This document shows positions 54,287-64,000 of a DNA stretch of 64,000 nt, piece by piece (the stretch's first letter is position 1; each line of letters begins with the position of its first letter). Position numbers and translations under genes: made by a program. Source of the stretch: Pseudogymnoascus destructans (Eukaryota > Ascomycota > Leotiomycetes > Thelebolales > Thelebolaceae); the NCBI RefSeq assembly GCF_001641265.1, contig NW_020167527.1, positions 1-64,000 on the forward strand, written 5' to 3'. The notes beneath the pieces were generated by a model that searched no databases, was not told the DNA's origin, and saw only the letters and a list, made by a program, of their open reading frames with translations.

Positions 54287-55493
54287 TCATAAACCTCTCA
54301 AGTTCGAATTTGACTTCTGGTCAACTGGCGTATATCTCTCCGCCAACGCCTCCCTAACCGACTTGTTCAGCGGGGAAGCCGCGTCGTACCTTTGCTTCAA
54401 GGCCCTCTGCACATCTGTCAGCCCATCTGCCTCCTCGTGTCCACTCGTCCTTCCAATGGCGCTCTCCACAACCTCTTTGCCGCGTGCGACAGTCCTCTTC
54501 ACTGCCCCAACGACGCCCTCTTCCGTAAGCTTCAGTCCTTCTGCAACCTCCGAAGCCTTTGCAGCCTCGTGGTGTGCCGCGGCCCGCACAGCATGCTCGG
54601 CGACCGTCTCAGTAAGACGCAGTCCTTTCTCGATCTCACGTCCCTTCTCAACACCCTTCCTCCAGGCCTCCCTAGCCACAGGCCCCGCATTCTCGAGGCC
54701 GTGCTCTGCCTTGTCTCCATAAATGCCCTCTCTCTTGCCAATCTCGTGAGCTGCTTCAGTGCTTTTCTCCCACTGCCGCCTTGCAGCGTGGGCAGCAGAT
54801 TCTTCCCCGAGTCTCAGCCGCTCCGCAACTTCATGAGACTTCTCCACGCCCTTCCTCCACGCCTCCTTCGCGGTCGCACTCGCATTCTCCAACCCATGCT
54901 CGGTCTTCCCCTCAAACTTCGACTCCCTCTCGCTCGTAGCACTCAGCGCCCTCGATGCCGCCCTCTCAGCCGCAACCCTGGACCCATCAAAGCCCATCTT
55001 CGCGCCGTGCCTAGCCCTCTCAATCGCCTCCCTAGCAATCGGCCCCGCCTTATCCTCCGCAAGCTGAATCTCCTCTCTCGACTTCTCCAGCCCCGTCCCC
55101 AGCGCCTTAGCAACCGCGCCCTCCATCCCCTCCTTCACGTTGCCCCACTCCGCGCCCTGCACCCAGCGCACTGCGTTCTGGATCTCCGCGTTCCAGCGGT
55201 CCTTGGCCGTCTCGACGAGCGTCGCGCGGCTCGTGCGTCCGGTCTCCAAGTCGGGGGCGGAGTAGGTGAGGCTTGGGTCGGAGAGGAGCAGGGTGTTGAG
55301 GAGGGAGGATTGACTGCGTAGGTTTTCGCCTTGCGCGTTGCGGTTGCGCTCGTGTGCGAGGACGGTGAGATAGGCAATTCCGAGTGTAAGAGTTACGCCG
55401 CTGGTCTGGGAGAGGTGGTTAGAATTTTGCTGGGGGGTTTTACGTAGTGGGGGTTGCAATTGGGGGACCTACGAAGCCGGTGGTGAATCCCAT
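54287..55493 (-). CDS. MIC12: MICOS subunit MIC12-like, enlarged
   Basis: Inner-membrane MICOS subunit (Aim5 in yeast) that helps shape cristae junctions. Exon 1 is only seven codons (55493-55473, MGFTTGF), spliced across a 67-nt intron to exon 2 (55405-54287), giving 379 residues. The N-terminus after splicing, GFTSGVTLTLGIAYLTVLAHERNRNAQGENLR (residues 5 onward), holds the single transmembrane segment and the family signature. Residues about 170-310 contain two long tandem-like copies sharing EHGLENA..A(K/R)EAWRKGVEK and (L)RLxE, with further amphipathic helix units around them. This makes it over three times as long as yeast Aim5 (106 residues). It is otherwise intact. Confidence 0.85.
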
Positions 55494-55891
55494 CGTGCGG
55501 TTGGAGTGGTTAGAGTGGGTAGTAGAGCTTATATAGACACCAAACGGACACTGTATTTTCGCAGGAGTTCCAAACCCTAAATAGTAGCCTGGCGTATAAT
55601 GTTGTCTACCAATTGAGTCTTTGAATCATTGAAGTGGGAGAAATAGAAAAGAGTGACGTCGGGATCAATAACTTGGTAGCTCCCCGCAACCTCGCCAAAT
55701 TCACCCGAGCGCCAAGAAAATCGCGGCAGCCCCAATCCGGACATATCAAATACATTTTTTGGCACACGAGCCGCATACCACGCATCCGTCCCAACGCCGC
55801 TCCCTCGCACCACACCACCGCGAGGCCCTACATCACGTCCGCCGGAAGAATATTTGCGAGGACTTGACCTGAGGGGTCGGAATAATCTGCA
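55494..55891. other. Divergent promoter MIC12 / bL17m
   Basis: 398 bases between two start codons of nuclear-encoded mitochondrial proteins, read away from each other. No specific site was recognised. Confidence 0.6.
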
Positions 55892-56566
55892 ATGGCTGGA
55901 GGGCGCATGAAATACCGCCATCTCGGGCGCACATCAGCACACAGACAGGCACTTCTCCGTAACCTGGTCACCTCCCTCTTCACACACGAATCCATCCAGA
56001 CGACATGGCCGAAGGCAAAGGAGGCGCAGCGGTTAGCTGAGAAACTGATTACGCTGGGGAAGAAGAACACAGAGGCCAGCAAGCGGAGAGCGCTGAGCAT
56101 TTTCTTCGTAAGTGCTTTTGGATACTCCTATCCCATCCAGATACCTGGATTGGGTTGTATGGAGGTTAGATGGCTTCAAAAGGCTAATTTAATATAGACA
56201 CCACACTCCCTCCTTCCTAAACTCTTTGGACCGCTTCGCGAACGCTACGCCGAACGCCCGGGTGGATACACAAGGGTGCTGCGCATCGAGCCGTTAAAGG
56301 GTGATCAGGCGCCATCAGCGATCCTGGAGCTTGTCGATGGGCCAAAGGACATGCGCTTTGCCATGACTGCAAGGACGCTGGCTAGGGTTCAGGAGGCTGG
56401 CCAGGAGGTAAACGACATGACGGCGAAGAATATTTTGAAGGTTACGCGGTACAGACCAGATGCCGACGCAGACCTGCAGAAGATGGTGGCAGATCTGAGG
56501 GATTTGGAGATTGAGGACCCGAAGAGAGAGAAGGGCGTGGAGAAGAGGTGGGGTGGAAATATTTAA
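55892..56566 (+). CDS. MRPL8: Mitochondrial large ribosomal subunit protein bL17m
   Basis: Mitoribosomal protein of the large subunit. Exons 55892-56107 and 56198-56566 with a 90-nt intron (GTAAGT..ATATAG, branch GGCTAATTT) give 194 residues. The opening AGGRMKYRHLGRTSAHRQAL and LLRNLVTSLFTHESIQTTWPKAKE are the bL17 signature; the C-terminal half (GGYTRVLRIEPLKGDQAPSAILELV) completes the fold. The C-terminal extension beyond the bacterial core is normal for fungal forms. Divergent from MIC12. Confidence 0.96.
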
Positions 56567-56909
56567 GGGTATTGAGGGAGAATGATGTTCTGCGAATATG
56601 TATCAATACTGGAAGGGAAATAGTGCAAGGCACTTTGTATGTACAGATTAGGGACGGCGTCTATTGTGTCGATTAGATTTCACATGGAAGTTTATATTGT
56701 GGATTAACATATTCAAGTCACATAGCGATGCATATTTGAGGTGATTTCACAATCTTCCATTTATTCATAGTAGCAGGGTGATCCGTCATCCCAATAGCCC
56801 ACCGCGGCCCCTTTTGACACCATTCCCTATGCGAGCTCCATCTATGGTACTACCGAACGCCATCATTGACAAGATATTCGCCTGTGGTCCATTTTAAATT
56901 CCAAATTCT
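56567..56909. other. Spacer between converging genes
   Basis: 343 bases of AT-rich sequence between the end of bL17m and the end of the R3H gene. Nothing recognised. Confidence 0.6.
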
Positions 56910-59499
56910 TCAGGCAGTTGGTGGTGGCTTGGGGGGTAATGGGCCCATGTTGCCAAAATGTGGGAGATGGTTGTTATTCTGATTCGGGATAGGAACAGGG
57001 TTTTGATTGTTGATTATCCCTTGGTGAATCATGGGCCTCGGCGGCATATGTGGTGATGCGTGATAGGATGGCAAAGATGCATTAGAGCTCTGGCGGCTCA
57101 TGTTATATCCAACGCCGTTGCCGAATTGCTGAGGAGTATTATAGCCAGTATATTGAGGGTGGGGTGACCCCTGGTGGGGTAAGGGTTGCGGCATCGGGGG
57201 CCCATTGTTGCCCGGAACAAATGACTGGGTCTTGGGATTGAAGGCGTGCCTGTTGAAACTTCCTGGTATTGGGTGCTGACTTTTGGGGTCGGCCGGGTTG
57301 ATGGTGCTTGGCAGTTGTCCATATGCGTATGGGATTGTCTGCCCAGCTGGCATGGGTCCGCGAGGCTGGAAGGGTGCTTGATAGCCCATGTGGGGCCATG
57401 GCCCTGCCTGCTGCGGAGAGTTTTGCATCATAGGACCGTATGGAAGTACAGATGCGCCGTGGTTCTGGTAGTTTGGGGGGCTAGACCTTGGGAATTGCTA
57501 TCATGGATGTCAATATCTTGGTTATAAATATATCATCAGTTGGGCTTACCTGTGGCATCTGGTGATAAGCTGTAGGCGCGCCTCCAGCAACCATAGAAGG
57601 GTGGAAGTGCGGTGGAGTAGGGCCGTATTGTGGCGCTGCCGGGCCTGAGAATGAATTCTGCAGCACGTTGGTGTACTGCGGGGCACCTATGGTTCCAGGC
57701 TGTGTAGGTGTCCACGGCTGTGGCTGTTGTGGAGGAAAGAAGGGCGTGTATTGAGACCGGACATCAAAGCTCTCTGAATCCGTACGATGCTTTTTAACCA
57801 TCTTTCCTCTCTTAGCTTTTCCAGAAACTGAGCTAGATCGCGAAATGTCGTTGCCATCTTCAGTGTCTATATTTATAGTCAATACACAGGTAGCAGCAAT
57901 TTTCACATGCGCTTGCTTACCTGGAGTTGCATCGCCGCTCTTCTCTGTGTTTCCAAAAATCCTCTCTCGGGCTTTGTTATATGCAGCTTCACGTTCCTCA
58001 CGAGACAATCTAGAAATTGTCAGTGTCATCAACTTAGCAATTTAAATAGATGCATTGAGCATACTTCTCTTTTGCAGACAAAGATTTGTCTTTTCCGTCA
58101 CTGCCCGTCTCAGAGGTCGGTTTTGAAGGGCTACCACCATTGTCACCCCCCCTGCGCATAATTTTCATTGCGGGAACAGTCGGAGGAGGTGTATGTCCAG
58201 TAGTTGGAGGATTTGAAATACTCGTGAGTGACTGCGGTAATCGGCAGAACGGCGTCCGGAATATACGGACTGAACCTGCCACAGCATCAAACTGGTGGGT
58301 CATATGGTAATAATCGGCCAATTTGTGGGTTAGCATTCTACAAAATGAATTGCAAGGTGGTAGATCGATGAAAGGTTCCCTAGACGAAGTCATGTTAGTT
58401 TGTGCAACAAATTAGATCCAACCAATGCAAACTTCAAGGGAATTGCAAGTGTTTAAGATGGAGAGAAACCTACTTCGAATCCTTGACAAATTCTATCACG
58501 TCCTGTTCAAGTCGCAACAGAAATATGCGATCCTTTGGAGATTCCAAAGCTTCTATAAGTTTCTCATCGGGAGTGTGCTTATAGAAAAGGTTGAATCCTT
58601 CTGCAGCTGCTACAGGGCTGGCCAGAGGCTTCAAGCTGAGATCACCAGCTACTGGGGGTCCAGACGAACCGCTTTGAGGAGTCATAATTCCTTGGGCTCG
58701 TGATTCGAGAGCAGGGATTACTGCCCTCCTGTCTGCAATCTCGTGTGTTTGGGCGCGATATGCGCGAGCTATGATTTGAGTTAGAGAATCTGCGCTTATC
58801 GTGGAAAACTCAGTCTGGCTTACCGGCAGCTTCTGACCCGATTCGGGAACCAGCTACAATAGAACCACGGCCTGAACACGTATCATCGTCTTCAGCTGCT
58901 TTTACACTGGCACTATCATCTGGCCTCAACGATTCTTTCTCGTCCAAGGCAAATGTTGTCCCAGAGGTGATGCTCTTCCCATCAAGGCTCGGTGGTTTTG
59001 TCCAGGCATCTGATCCAGAATCCGTGCGTTGAAAAGGATATTCTGCAGACCCCTCTCCAAATATGTCTCTTTCTTCTCCGTCAGCATCTGTGCCTGATCC
59101 GTTTACAACAAGGCTTGGAGCTAGGCTAATCGAATTGAATGTGTCCGCCAACTTCTCATCAGCATTCGCCTGTTCATCCGACTTTGTTCCGCCATTGGTT
59201 GTTTGTTGTCTCGAACTACCCGTAGCATTCTTGCTACTACTTTCATTTGTCTCTGACAAAGGAGCATTTCGTGCGGGGTTCGCCGCCGCCATTTTAGCAT
59301 AGGATAATGCAGTATTCTCCTTTACCTCGGAAGCAGCAACCTAGTAATAGTTTAGTGATTGTTCTGCCCCGTAAACTCGAGCTAAACGATGCTGATAAAG
59401 GCGGATGATGTCCGTGTGAGGGGTTGCTGTGGTATCCAGAGCAGGACTCACTTCAGCAAACGACAATTGATTCTCGGCTTTTAGCGGCGCAGAGGCCAT
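56910..59499 (-). CDS. R3H-SUZ domain protein
   Basis: Probable cytoplasmic single-strand nucleic-acid-binding protein. Seven exons: 59499-59452, 59340-58824, 58768-58474, 58379-58065, 58009-57921, 57866-57550 and 57497-56910, all with GT..AG introns of 52-111 nt, giving 722 residues. The N-terminal 200 residues are Ser/Thr-rich. The R3H domain spans exons 3-4 (LLRLEQDVIEFVKDSK then EPFIDLPPCNSFCRMLTHKLADYYHMTHQFD, with the conserved Arg-x3-His-type core reading CRMLTHK). It is followed by a SUZ-like basic motif across exons 4-5 (SAKEKLSREEREAAYNKARERIFG). The remainder is Pro/Gln/Asn/Gly-rich, prion-like. Human R3HDM1/ARPP21 share this R3H-SUZ order. Start chosen because exon 1 has the first ATG in frame with a GTGAGT donor. 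Confidence 0.88.
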
Positions 59500-60188
59500 A
59501 GCGATGTGAATAACGCGCTACAGATCTTCAACTAGATGCGTGATGTAAAGACACAAGTCAGCACGGATCGATTCTTACTTGGTGAATGAGTGCGAGGATC
59601 GACAGTTTCTCCAGGATTATATTAGGGCAGGTTGTGATCGACGTCGCCCGTTTGGAAGGAAAGAAAGCCTGTAGGCATTGTAGGAATCGTAAAACTTTCT
59701 TATGTGTAGTTGATCATCCGTTGGCGAAGGGGAGGTGAAGTCGAAGCCTGAAGGTCGTCGTTTGCCTGTGTCTGGCGAGATGGTACAGCGTTGTGCCCCA
59801 GTTTGTTGAAGTTGAACGGGCGCCAACACAGTCGTCGAGGCAATCGAGTCCTCCAAAAGGTAATAGACAAATCGTCCCCTTGATGCCCTGGTATTCAAAG
59901 GTATTTTGTTGGGATAGTTGGAGCAAGCTCAACTTCCCTATGCATGAATTCCAGGAGGTTAAGGTAATTCTCTTGATCCTGCTCCCTCGAGGCTGTCTTT
60001 AGCGCCTCGGATCCCTGCAACCTTTATACCTGTGGTACAGCAGCGGCACGAGGCTTTAAGGCAGCCAGCCTTCCCTGCCAAACAGTTCAGAGACATTCAG
60101 GGCGACTGACGAAAAAGACAAATTGTATTCACTTCAGCTATCGCAAACTCGCAAAATTACGTCGACACTGACCAATTTAACCTGCCCA
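59500..60188. other. Divergent upstream region, R3H / zinc-knuckle genes
   Basis: No gene supported. Open frames at 59617-60002 lack features. Confidence 0.55.
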
Positions 60189-61121
60189 ATGAACTCTTAC
60201 AGAGGTTCAACGATTGGCGCGCCCTCCAAAGCTACACCATCCACCCTTTGCCAGAAATGCTTGAAACGAGGGCATTATAGCTACGAGTGCAAGGCTGTTG
60301 CGCAAGAACGCCCATATGTCTCAAGACCTTCGCGTACCCAGCAACTGTTCAACCCAAAATTAGTTCCGAAGCTTACGAACGATGCGCCCCAAGACCTATC
60401 CGGGAGCAAAAGCAAGCAGGACGAACAAGCAGCAAAGACGAAGCTAGAAGAAGATCGTGGGCGAAAGAGAGACCGTGACAGCCGTGATCTTGACAACCAG
60501 AGCGAGCCTAAGAGATTAAGGTCGACTTCATCGAGATCTTCTGTGTCTGTTTCAACGGTGTCTACAAATGCGGAAAGGTCACCACCACCCAGTAAAGACA
60601 GAAAACGCGATCAGAGGAAACGGCGTCGCTCATCCCCCGGTTTTCAAGCCGACGAACCTCGCTCTTCTCGGGCCCACGGAAGGAAGGATGAGGGCGATAT
60701 CCCGAGCGGCAGAGGTCGCCGTACAAGTAGGAGTTGGTCCCGTGGCAGCTATTCGTCGCATTCAAGGAGTAGATCCCGGTCACCAAGACGTGATAGATTG
60801 AGGGAGAAGCCGCTCGGAAGGTATTCGCGAAGTCAGACGCCGCCTCGTCAGAAAAGAGCCCACTCACCAAAACGGGTTGGTGAGCAAGACCAGCCCCCGA
60901 GGAGGAGTATGGAACGCACGGGACCTATCGACGCTACAGGCAGAAGAGATGCGGGACAGGCCAGGGAGTTTAATGGCCGCAATGACACAAGAGCATATCG
61001 TGAGAACCAAGCAGAAACGGCACCCCCTAGAAGGTCACGAAGCCCGAGGAATGCGCGTCTAGAACGGTCTCTAAGTCCATTCAGCCAACGGGTGGCTTTA
61101 ACCAGAGCTTTGGGAAGATAA
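60189..61121 (+). CDS. Zinc-knuckle (ZCCHC10-like) RS-rich protein
   Basis: A 310-residue protein. Near residue 21 is one CCHC knuckle (CQKCLKRGHYSYEC) followed by a conserved basic stretch YVSRPSRTQQLFNPKLVP, the arrangement of ZCCHC10-type zinc-knuckle proteins. From about residue 90 to the end it is charged and rich in RS/SR dipeptides (SRSWSRGSYSSHSRSRSRSP), typical of splicing-associated nuclear proteins. The start at 60189 is favoured over the in-frame 60123 because the knuckle family begins near it and the upstream codons look like leader. No introns. Confidence 0.85.
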   Translation: MNSYRGSTIGAPSKATPSTLCQKCLKRGHYSYECKAVAQERPYVSRPSRTQQLFNPKLVPKLTNDAPQDLSGSKSKQDEQAAKTKLEEDRGRKRDRDSRDLDNQSEPKRLRSTSSRSSVSVSTVSTNAERSPPPSKDRKRDQRKRRRSSPGFQADEPRSSRAHGRKDEGDIPSGRGRRTSRSWSRGSYSSHSRSRSRSPRRDRLREKPLGRYSRSQTPPRQKRAHSPKRVGEQDQPPRRSMERTGPIDATGRRDAGQAREFNGRNDTRAYRENQAETAPPRRSRSPRNARLERSLSPFSQRVALTRALGR

Positions 61122-61258
61122 ATAATTAATTGAAATCTTCCACAGCAGCGTTCTTTGCAGCACAATGGTGCAATGATATACCTTTAGACGCCAGACCCCC
61201 CGTGCAATGTTTCCCCGCCAGTGACGCCTGAAAATGCTATGATACATCGCTCATGAAG
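61122..61258. other. Spacer between converging genes
   Basis: 137 bases; AATAATTAATT just after the zinc-knuckle stop could act in 3' end formation. Nothing else seen. Confidence 0.5.
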
Positions 61259-61891
61259 TTACACCATCATCTCGTCGTCCTTTTCTCGCTGTTCCTCCAG
61301 CTTCTCCTCCTGCTCGCGCAGTCTGGCGCCCTCCACAAGCGCGATGCCTTCCATGCCAATCTCATCCCCGCCTTGCTCTACAGCTGCAGCTGTAATAGGC
61401 CCGCCGCCAGTCTTATCGCCAGCATTTTTCTGAGCCTGCCCAATCCTTTCTCTGACCAGTGCCGCAATCGCATTGTCGGTTCGTACATTAAGGATCTCCA
61501 ACTTCTTGTCTAGATCGCGCTTGAGATCCCAATTAGGTTTCTTAGGCTGTAATTTGAAGATATCAACGCCCTTGTCATCCTGCTCTTCCTCCTGTGTTTT
61601 CTTGCGTATCTCGGCTTCAACCTCTGCTGCTTGTTGTTCGAGAGTATCCTTCTCAAGAGATAGTGTAGGCGGTGCCTCAAACCCAAGCTTCGGGCCTCTG
61701 GTTTCCGGATCATAATTGCGCCCTGACAGATGAAGTTTTGAGACGTCTGGTGAGCCTGGGGGTGAGCGGCGGGGTGATGCTGGGGCTGCGTCTTCGTCGC
61801 TAGGTTGTTTGCGCTTCAGAGATTTGAGCTTCGCGAGGCGCGATTTGCGCTCGTCGGCCGCAGCACCAAGTGAGCTGTGTGCAGCAGACAT
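61259..61891 (-). CDS. cwf18: Spliceosome-associated Cwf18/CCDC12-like protein
   Basis: Component associated with the Prp19/Cdc5 (NineTeen) complex and active spliceosome. Single exon, 210 residues. ERKSRLAKLKSLKRKQ near the start, LSGRNYDPETRGPKLGFE in the middle, and PKKPNWDLKRDLDKKLEILN followed by DNAIAALVRERI form the family's characteristic order of basic, linker and helical parts. Coiled-coil-prone Glu/Lys repeats end the protein. The start at 61891 (MSAAHSSLG) is used, since the 30 extra codons upstream are not conserved in type. Confidence 0.9.
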   Translation of the reverse strand: MSAAHSSLGAAADERKSRLAKLKSLKRKQPSDEDAAPASPRRSPPGSPDVSKLHLSGRNYDPETRGPKLGFEAPPTLSLEKDTLEQQAAEVEAEIRKKTQEEEQDDKGVDIFKLQPKKPNWDLKRDLDKKLEILNVRTDNAIAALVRERIGQAQKNAGDKTGGGPITAAAVEQGGDEIGMEGIALVEGARLREQEEKLEEQREKDDEMMV

Positions 61892-62159
61892 GATATGAAC
61901 TATTGAATAATCCTGTCCCTTTGTTTTGTGTCGCATTAAGCGGGTTGTGGTGTGGATTTTATTTTGGAGCGAGAGCCTCAAGGTTCCCGAGCCGCCCCAA
62001 TCGCGGCGCGAAAACCTTAATTTCTGCCGCCGACGTCCCTTGAATTTCTAACCTCGTTTTATTGACGGCTTCAACCCAACCGGCAATACGAATCAACACC
62101 GGGAAACTCACAGCGAACTCTCTGCAAAAATGGAATGATACTTTGTCGCTCAATATTTT
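61892..62159. promoter_or_regulatory. Divergent promoter, cwf18 / PPR-type gene
   Basis: 268 bases between opposed start codons. No recognised motifs. Confidence 0.5.
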
Positions 62160-64000
62160 ATGCCAGCCATAATCCGTCATAGCCCGTTGGGGGCAGGCTT
62201 GTCGCTAGCTGATCTTAACATCCTGCCGTTTCTTGCACCGCGACTCCTGCAAGCATGGCCAAGAAGCCGTCGAGGACAGAGGGCCCAAAGCACTGCCAGT
62301 GTAAGATTAGAGAGACCTGCTACACAGCCTCTGAACGGTCACGGCCAGTCATCGAGTGTTAGTGCTGCTTCCCGACAAGCCCCCCCTTCGGGAGACAGAA
62401 CTCGCCATCCTCAATCACAGTATGGGCCTTCCTATGAGCGGATTGATGGCCGACGAGGGCCAACAATAACGCGGACATCAGCAAAGCCTCCAGCTCTATC
62501 ACCGGTTGATAATACGAGATTTTACCCTCAAAAGCATACAGGCGATATTGCCAGCAGCAACCAAGACCGCTTTACCCTCACGCACCTACATCAAGAGACC
62601 ACCGACGAAACCTCGCTAAGACAAGATGAATCCTCCAACCTCACTCGCGAAGATGTTACAGGGTCATATTTTAGCGAGACGCATCTCGACATGTTGAGCG
62701 ATTTCTTGAAAGCAAATGGGAAGGACAAAGATATAGAGGATAGCAGACAATACCTCGACCGTCATTGGGAGGTTTTCTTTGATGGGATGCGGAATGAAAA
62801 TCAAAGCAAGCATAGTGGCCATGGCTCAAAACGCTCTCGACAAATGGAATCGATTGCCAACTTTGATCCAAGTGTGGATATTTACGATTTACAGCTCGAG
62901 TGGAAGAATATACCACGGAAATATCGGCGAAATTACTGGCCGGGACTAATGCTGGACATCTTGTGCAAGAGACCCGACGATGCCTTGAAATTCCTTGTGG
63001 CTACCACTTTGGCCGACCCGCTTCCCAATAGGGCTTGTATAGAAGACTCTTTGGACTACGTCGTCGAGTATCACCTATACCGCCAGAGCCAGTCGCCTAT
63101 CTCATCGAAGAACTTCGCTGTGCTTTTTGAAGCGATCAACGATCTACTTACCAGGTTTATAACAAGTAAAATCCGGATATCGAGCTACGCTATATATCAC
63201 CTCTGCAAACATGCAGACCGTCTTCAGGCAGAGACTTTGCTTGAAACATTGAGCCAGCGGGGCCAGGAAGCCAATCCAAATCTGCGGCTACATTTTGTCG
63301 ATTTCTTAGCACGACGAGGAGCAACGGATTCAGCAGTGACGTTGCTAGGGTCGATGCATCGCGATAAGGTAGTAGACTTCACAGAGCCCCGAGTTGCAAG
63401 TATCTGCGCAACACTTTTGAGGTGCAGCCAGCAAAACCCAGAGGCAGTCTATTCCGAATCGCATATCTATTCATTCCTCCTTGAGTGGGGCATCCGGCCA
63501 AGCATTATCTTCTACACTATACTGGCTCACAATGCCTTTGAGTCCCGGGATCACGAGACTGCTTGGAAGATTTATGATATGATCATAGAAAACGACATTG
63601 TACCTTCGGATCACACATACTCGATATTCCTGCATAATGCGAAATTGCGCAAGGACCAAGAGGCATTGGAGAATATTCTGAAAGGCGTTAAGGCGAACAG
63701 CATTAGGAACGAGTACGTCGCAACGGACTTGCTACATGCTATGCTGCTTATACACGAAAACCAAGCGCGGAATCTCCGTGGGGATGAAGCCCGAGCTTCA
63801 TCTGAATCGTTATTTCAGCGGATGGTGTTGTTATACAGCACATACTTCGAATTGGCTCCCCTCGAGGACTTGGCACCGGAATACTTCACCATCGACAGAA
63901 AACTATCTCCTGAGGCTGAAGGTAGACGAATGCACCCTGATTGTGTAACGTTGTCTCTCATGGTGTCAACTGTGATACGCTGCAGAATCGAGCAGTCTGA
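62160..64000 (+). CDS. Mitochondrial PPR-type protein, 5' part
   Basis: An uninterrupted frame from ATG 62160 to the window edge, at least 613 residues, 3' end missing. The N-terminus (MPAIIRHSPLGAGLSLADLN, then LQAWPRSRRGQRAQSTASVRL) is basic, Ala/Leu/Ser-rich and lacks acids for a long stretch, fitting a mitochondrial presequence. A Gln/Ser-rich linker follows. From about residue 260 the sequence is helical with repeated pairs of the pentatricopeptide type, such as IFYTILAHNAFESRDHETAW, KIYDMIIENDIVPSDHTYSI and FLHNAKLRKDQEALENILKG. Such proteins bind organellar RNA. The target is not predictable. No intron is needed within the part visible. Confidence 0.83.
   Translation, partial: MPAIIRHSPLGAGLSLADLNILPFLAPRLLQAWPRSRRGQRAQSTASVRLERPATQPLNGHGQSSSVSAASRQAPPSGDRTRHPQSQYGPSYERIDGRRGPTITRTSAKPPALSPVDNTRFYPQKHTGDIASSNQDRFTLTHLHQETTDETSLRQDESSNLTREDVTGSYFSETHLDMLSDFLKANGKDKDIEDSRQYLDRHWEVFFDGMRNENQSKHSGHGSKRSRQMESIANFDPSVDIYDLQLEWKNIPRKYRRNYWPGLMLDILCKRPDDALKFLVATTLADPLPNRACIEDSLDYVVEYHLYRQSQSPISSKNFAVLFEAINDLLTRFITSKIRISSYAIYHLCKHADRLQAETLLETLSQRGQEANPNLRLHFVDFLARRGATDSAVTLLGSMHRDKVVDFTEPRVASICATLLRCSQQNPEAVYSESHIYSFLLEWGIRPSIIFYTILAHNAFESRDHETAWKIYDMIIENDIVPSDHTYSIFLHNAKLRKDQEALENILKGVKANSIRNEYVATDLLHAMLLIHENQARNLRGDEARASSESLFQRMVLLYSTYFELAPLEDLAPEYFTIDRKLSPEAEGRRMHPDCVTLSLMVSTVIRCRIEQS

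Overview
The window is nuclear DNA of a filamentous ascomycete (Pezizomycotina). Genes carry short introns of about 45-135 nt with GT..AG ends and CTAAC-type branch sites. The protein families are fungal housekeeping ones (fungal-type porphobilinogen synthase, MIC12, TAF13, UTP25, an Ecl1-type zinc protein, a But2-domain secreted protein). The transposons are Fot1/pogo-like. The genus cannot be fixed from this sequence alone.

Layout. 1-655 is a GGT/AGT microsatellite. 1.4-5.6 kb (minus) is a Nup133-type nucleoporin whose last 1.3 kb is broken by about eight small frameshifts. 6.6-7.9 kb (minus) is HEM2. 8-14.2 kb is a mobile-element nest: a 25-bp perfect hairpin, a 1.72-kb inverted repeat, a decayed trypsin-like peptidase gene, a complete but inactivated TA-flanked pogo element (11973-14105) and an LTR-like remnant. 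14.4-26.9 kb holds a short-chain dehydrogenase, a But2-like secreted protein, a disordered protein, COQ2 and a 1536-residue JmjC/cysteine-rich/AT-hook chromatin protein. 26.9-41.3 kb is gene-poor and rich in degenerate tandem and inverted repeats, with one clear gene (Ecl1-like, 36826-37287), an internally deleted pogo copy and a kinase-like remnant broken by an LTR-like fragment.

41.5-64 kb is mostly ordinary gene-dense euchromatin: a small secreted cysteine-rich protein, TAF13, a conserved unknown, RPS23, an unknown, a 5S rRNA gene apparently split in two around a dead alpha/beta hydrolase, eIF3f, a 28-residue metallothionein-like peptide with an intron, UTP25, an enlarged MIC12, mitochondrial bL17m, an R3H-SUZ protein, a zinc-knuckle RS protein, Cwf18 and a PPR-type mitochondrial protein that runs off the end.

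The genes do not form a biosynthetic cluster. The housekeeping block is weighted to gene expression: TFIID, cytosolic and mitochondrial ribosome, eIF3, SSU processome, spliceosome. The most unusual observations are the clustered frameshifts in NUP133, the 1.72-kb palindrome, the split 5S gene, two short palindromic structures that look like template-switch products, the multi-family repeat tract, and the tiny cysteine peptide gene. I see no evidence of a defence system, CRISPR array or secondary-metabolite cluster.
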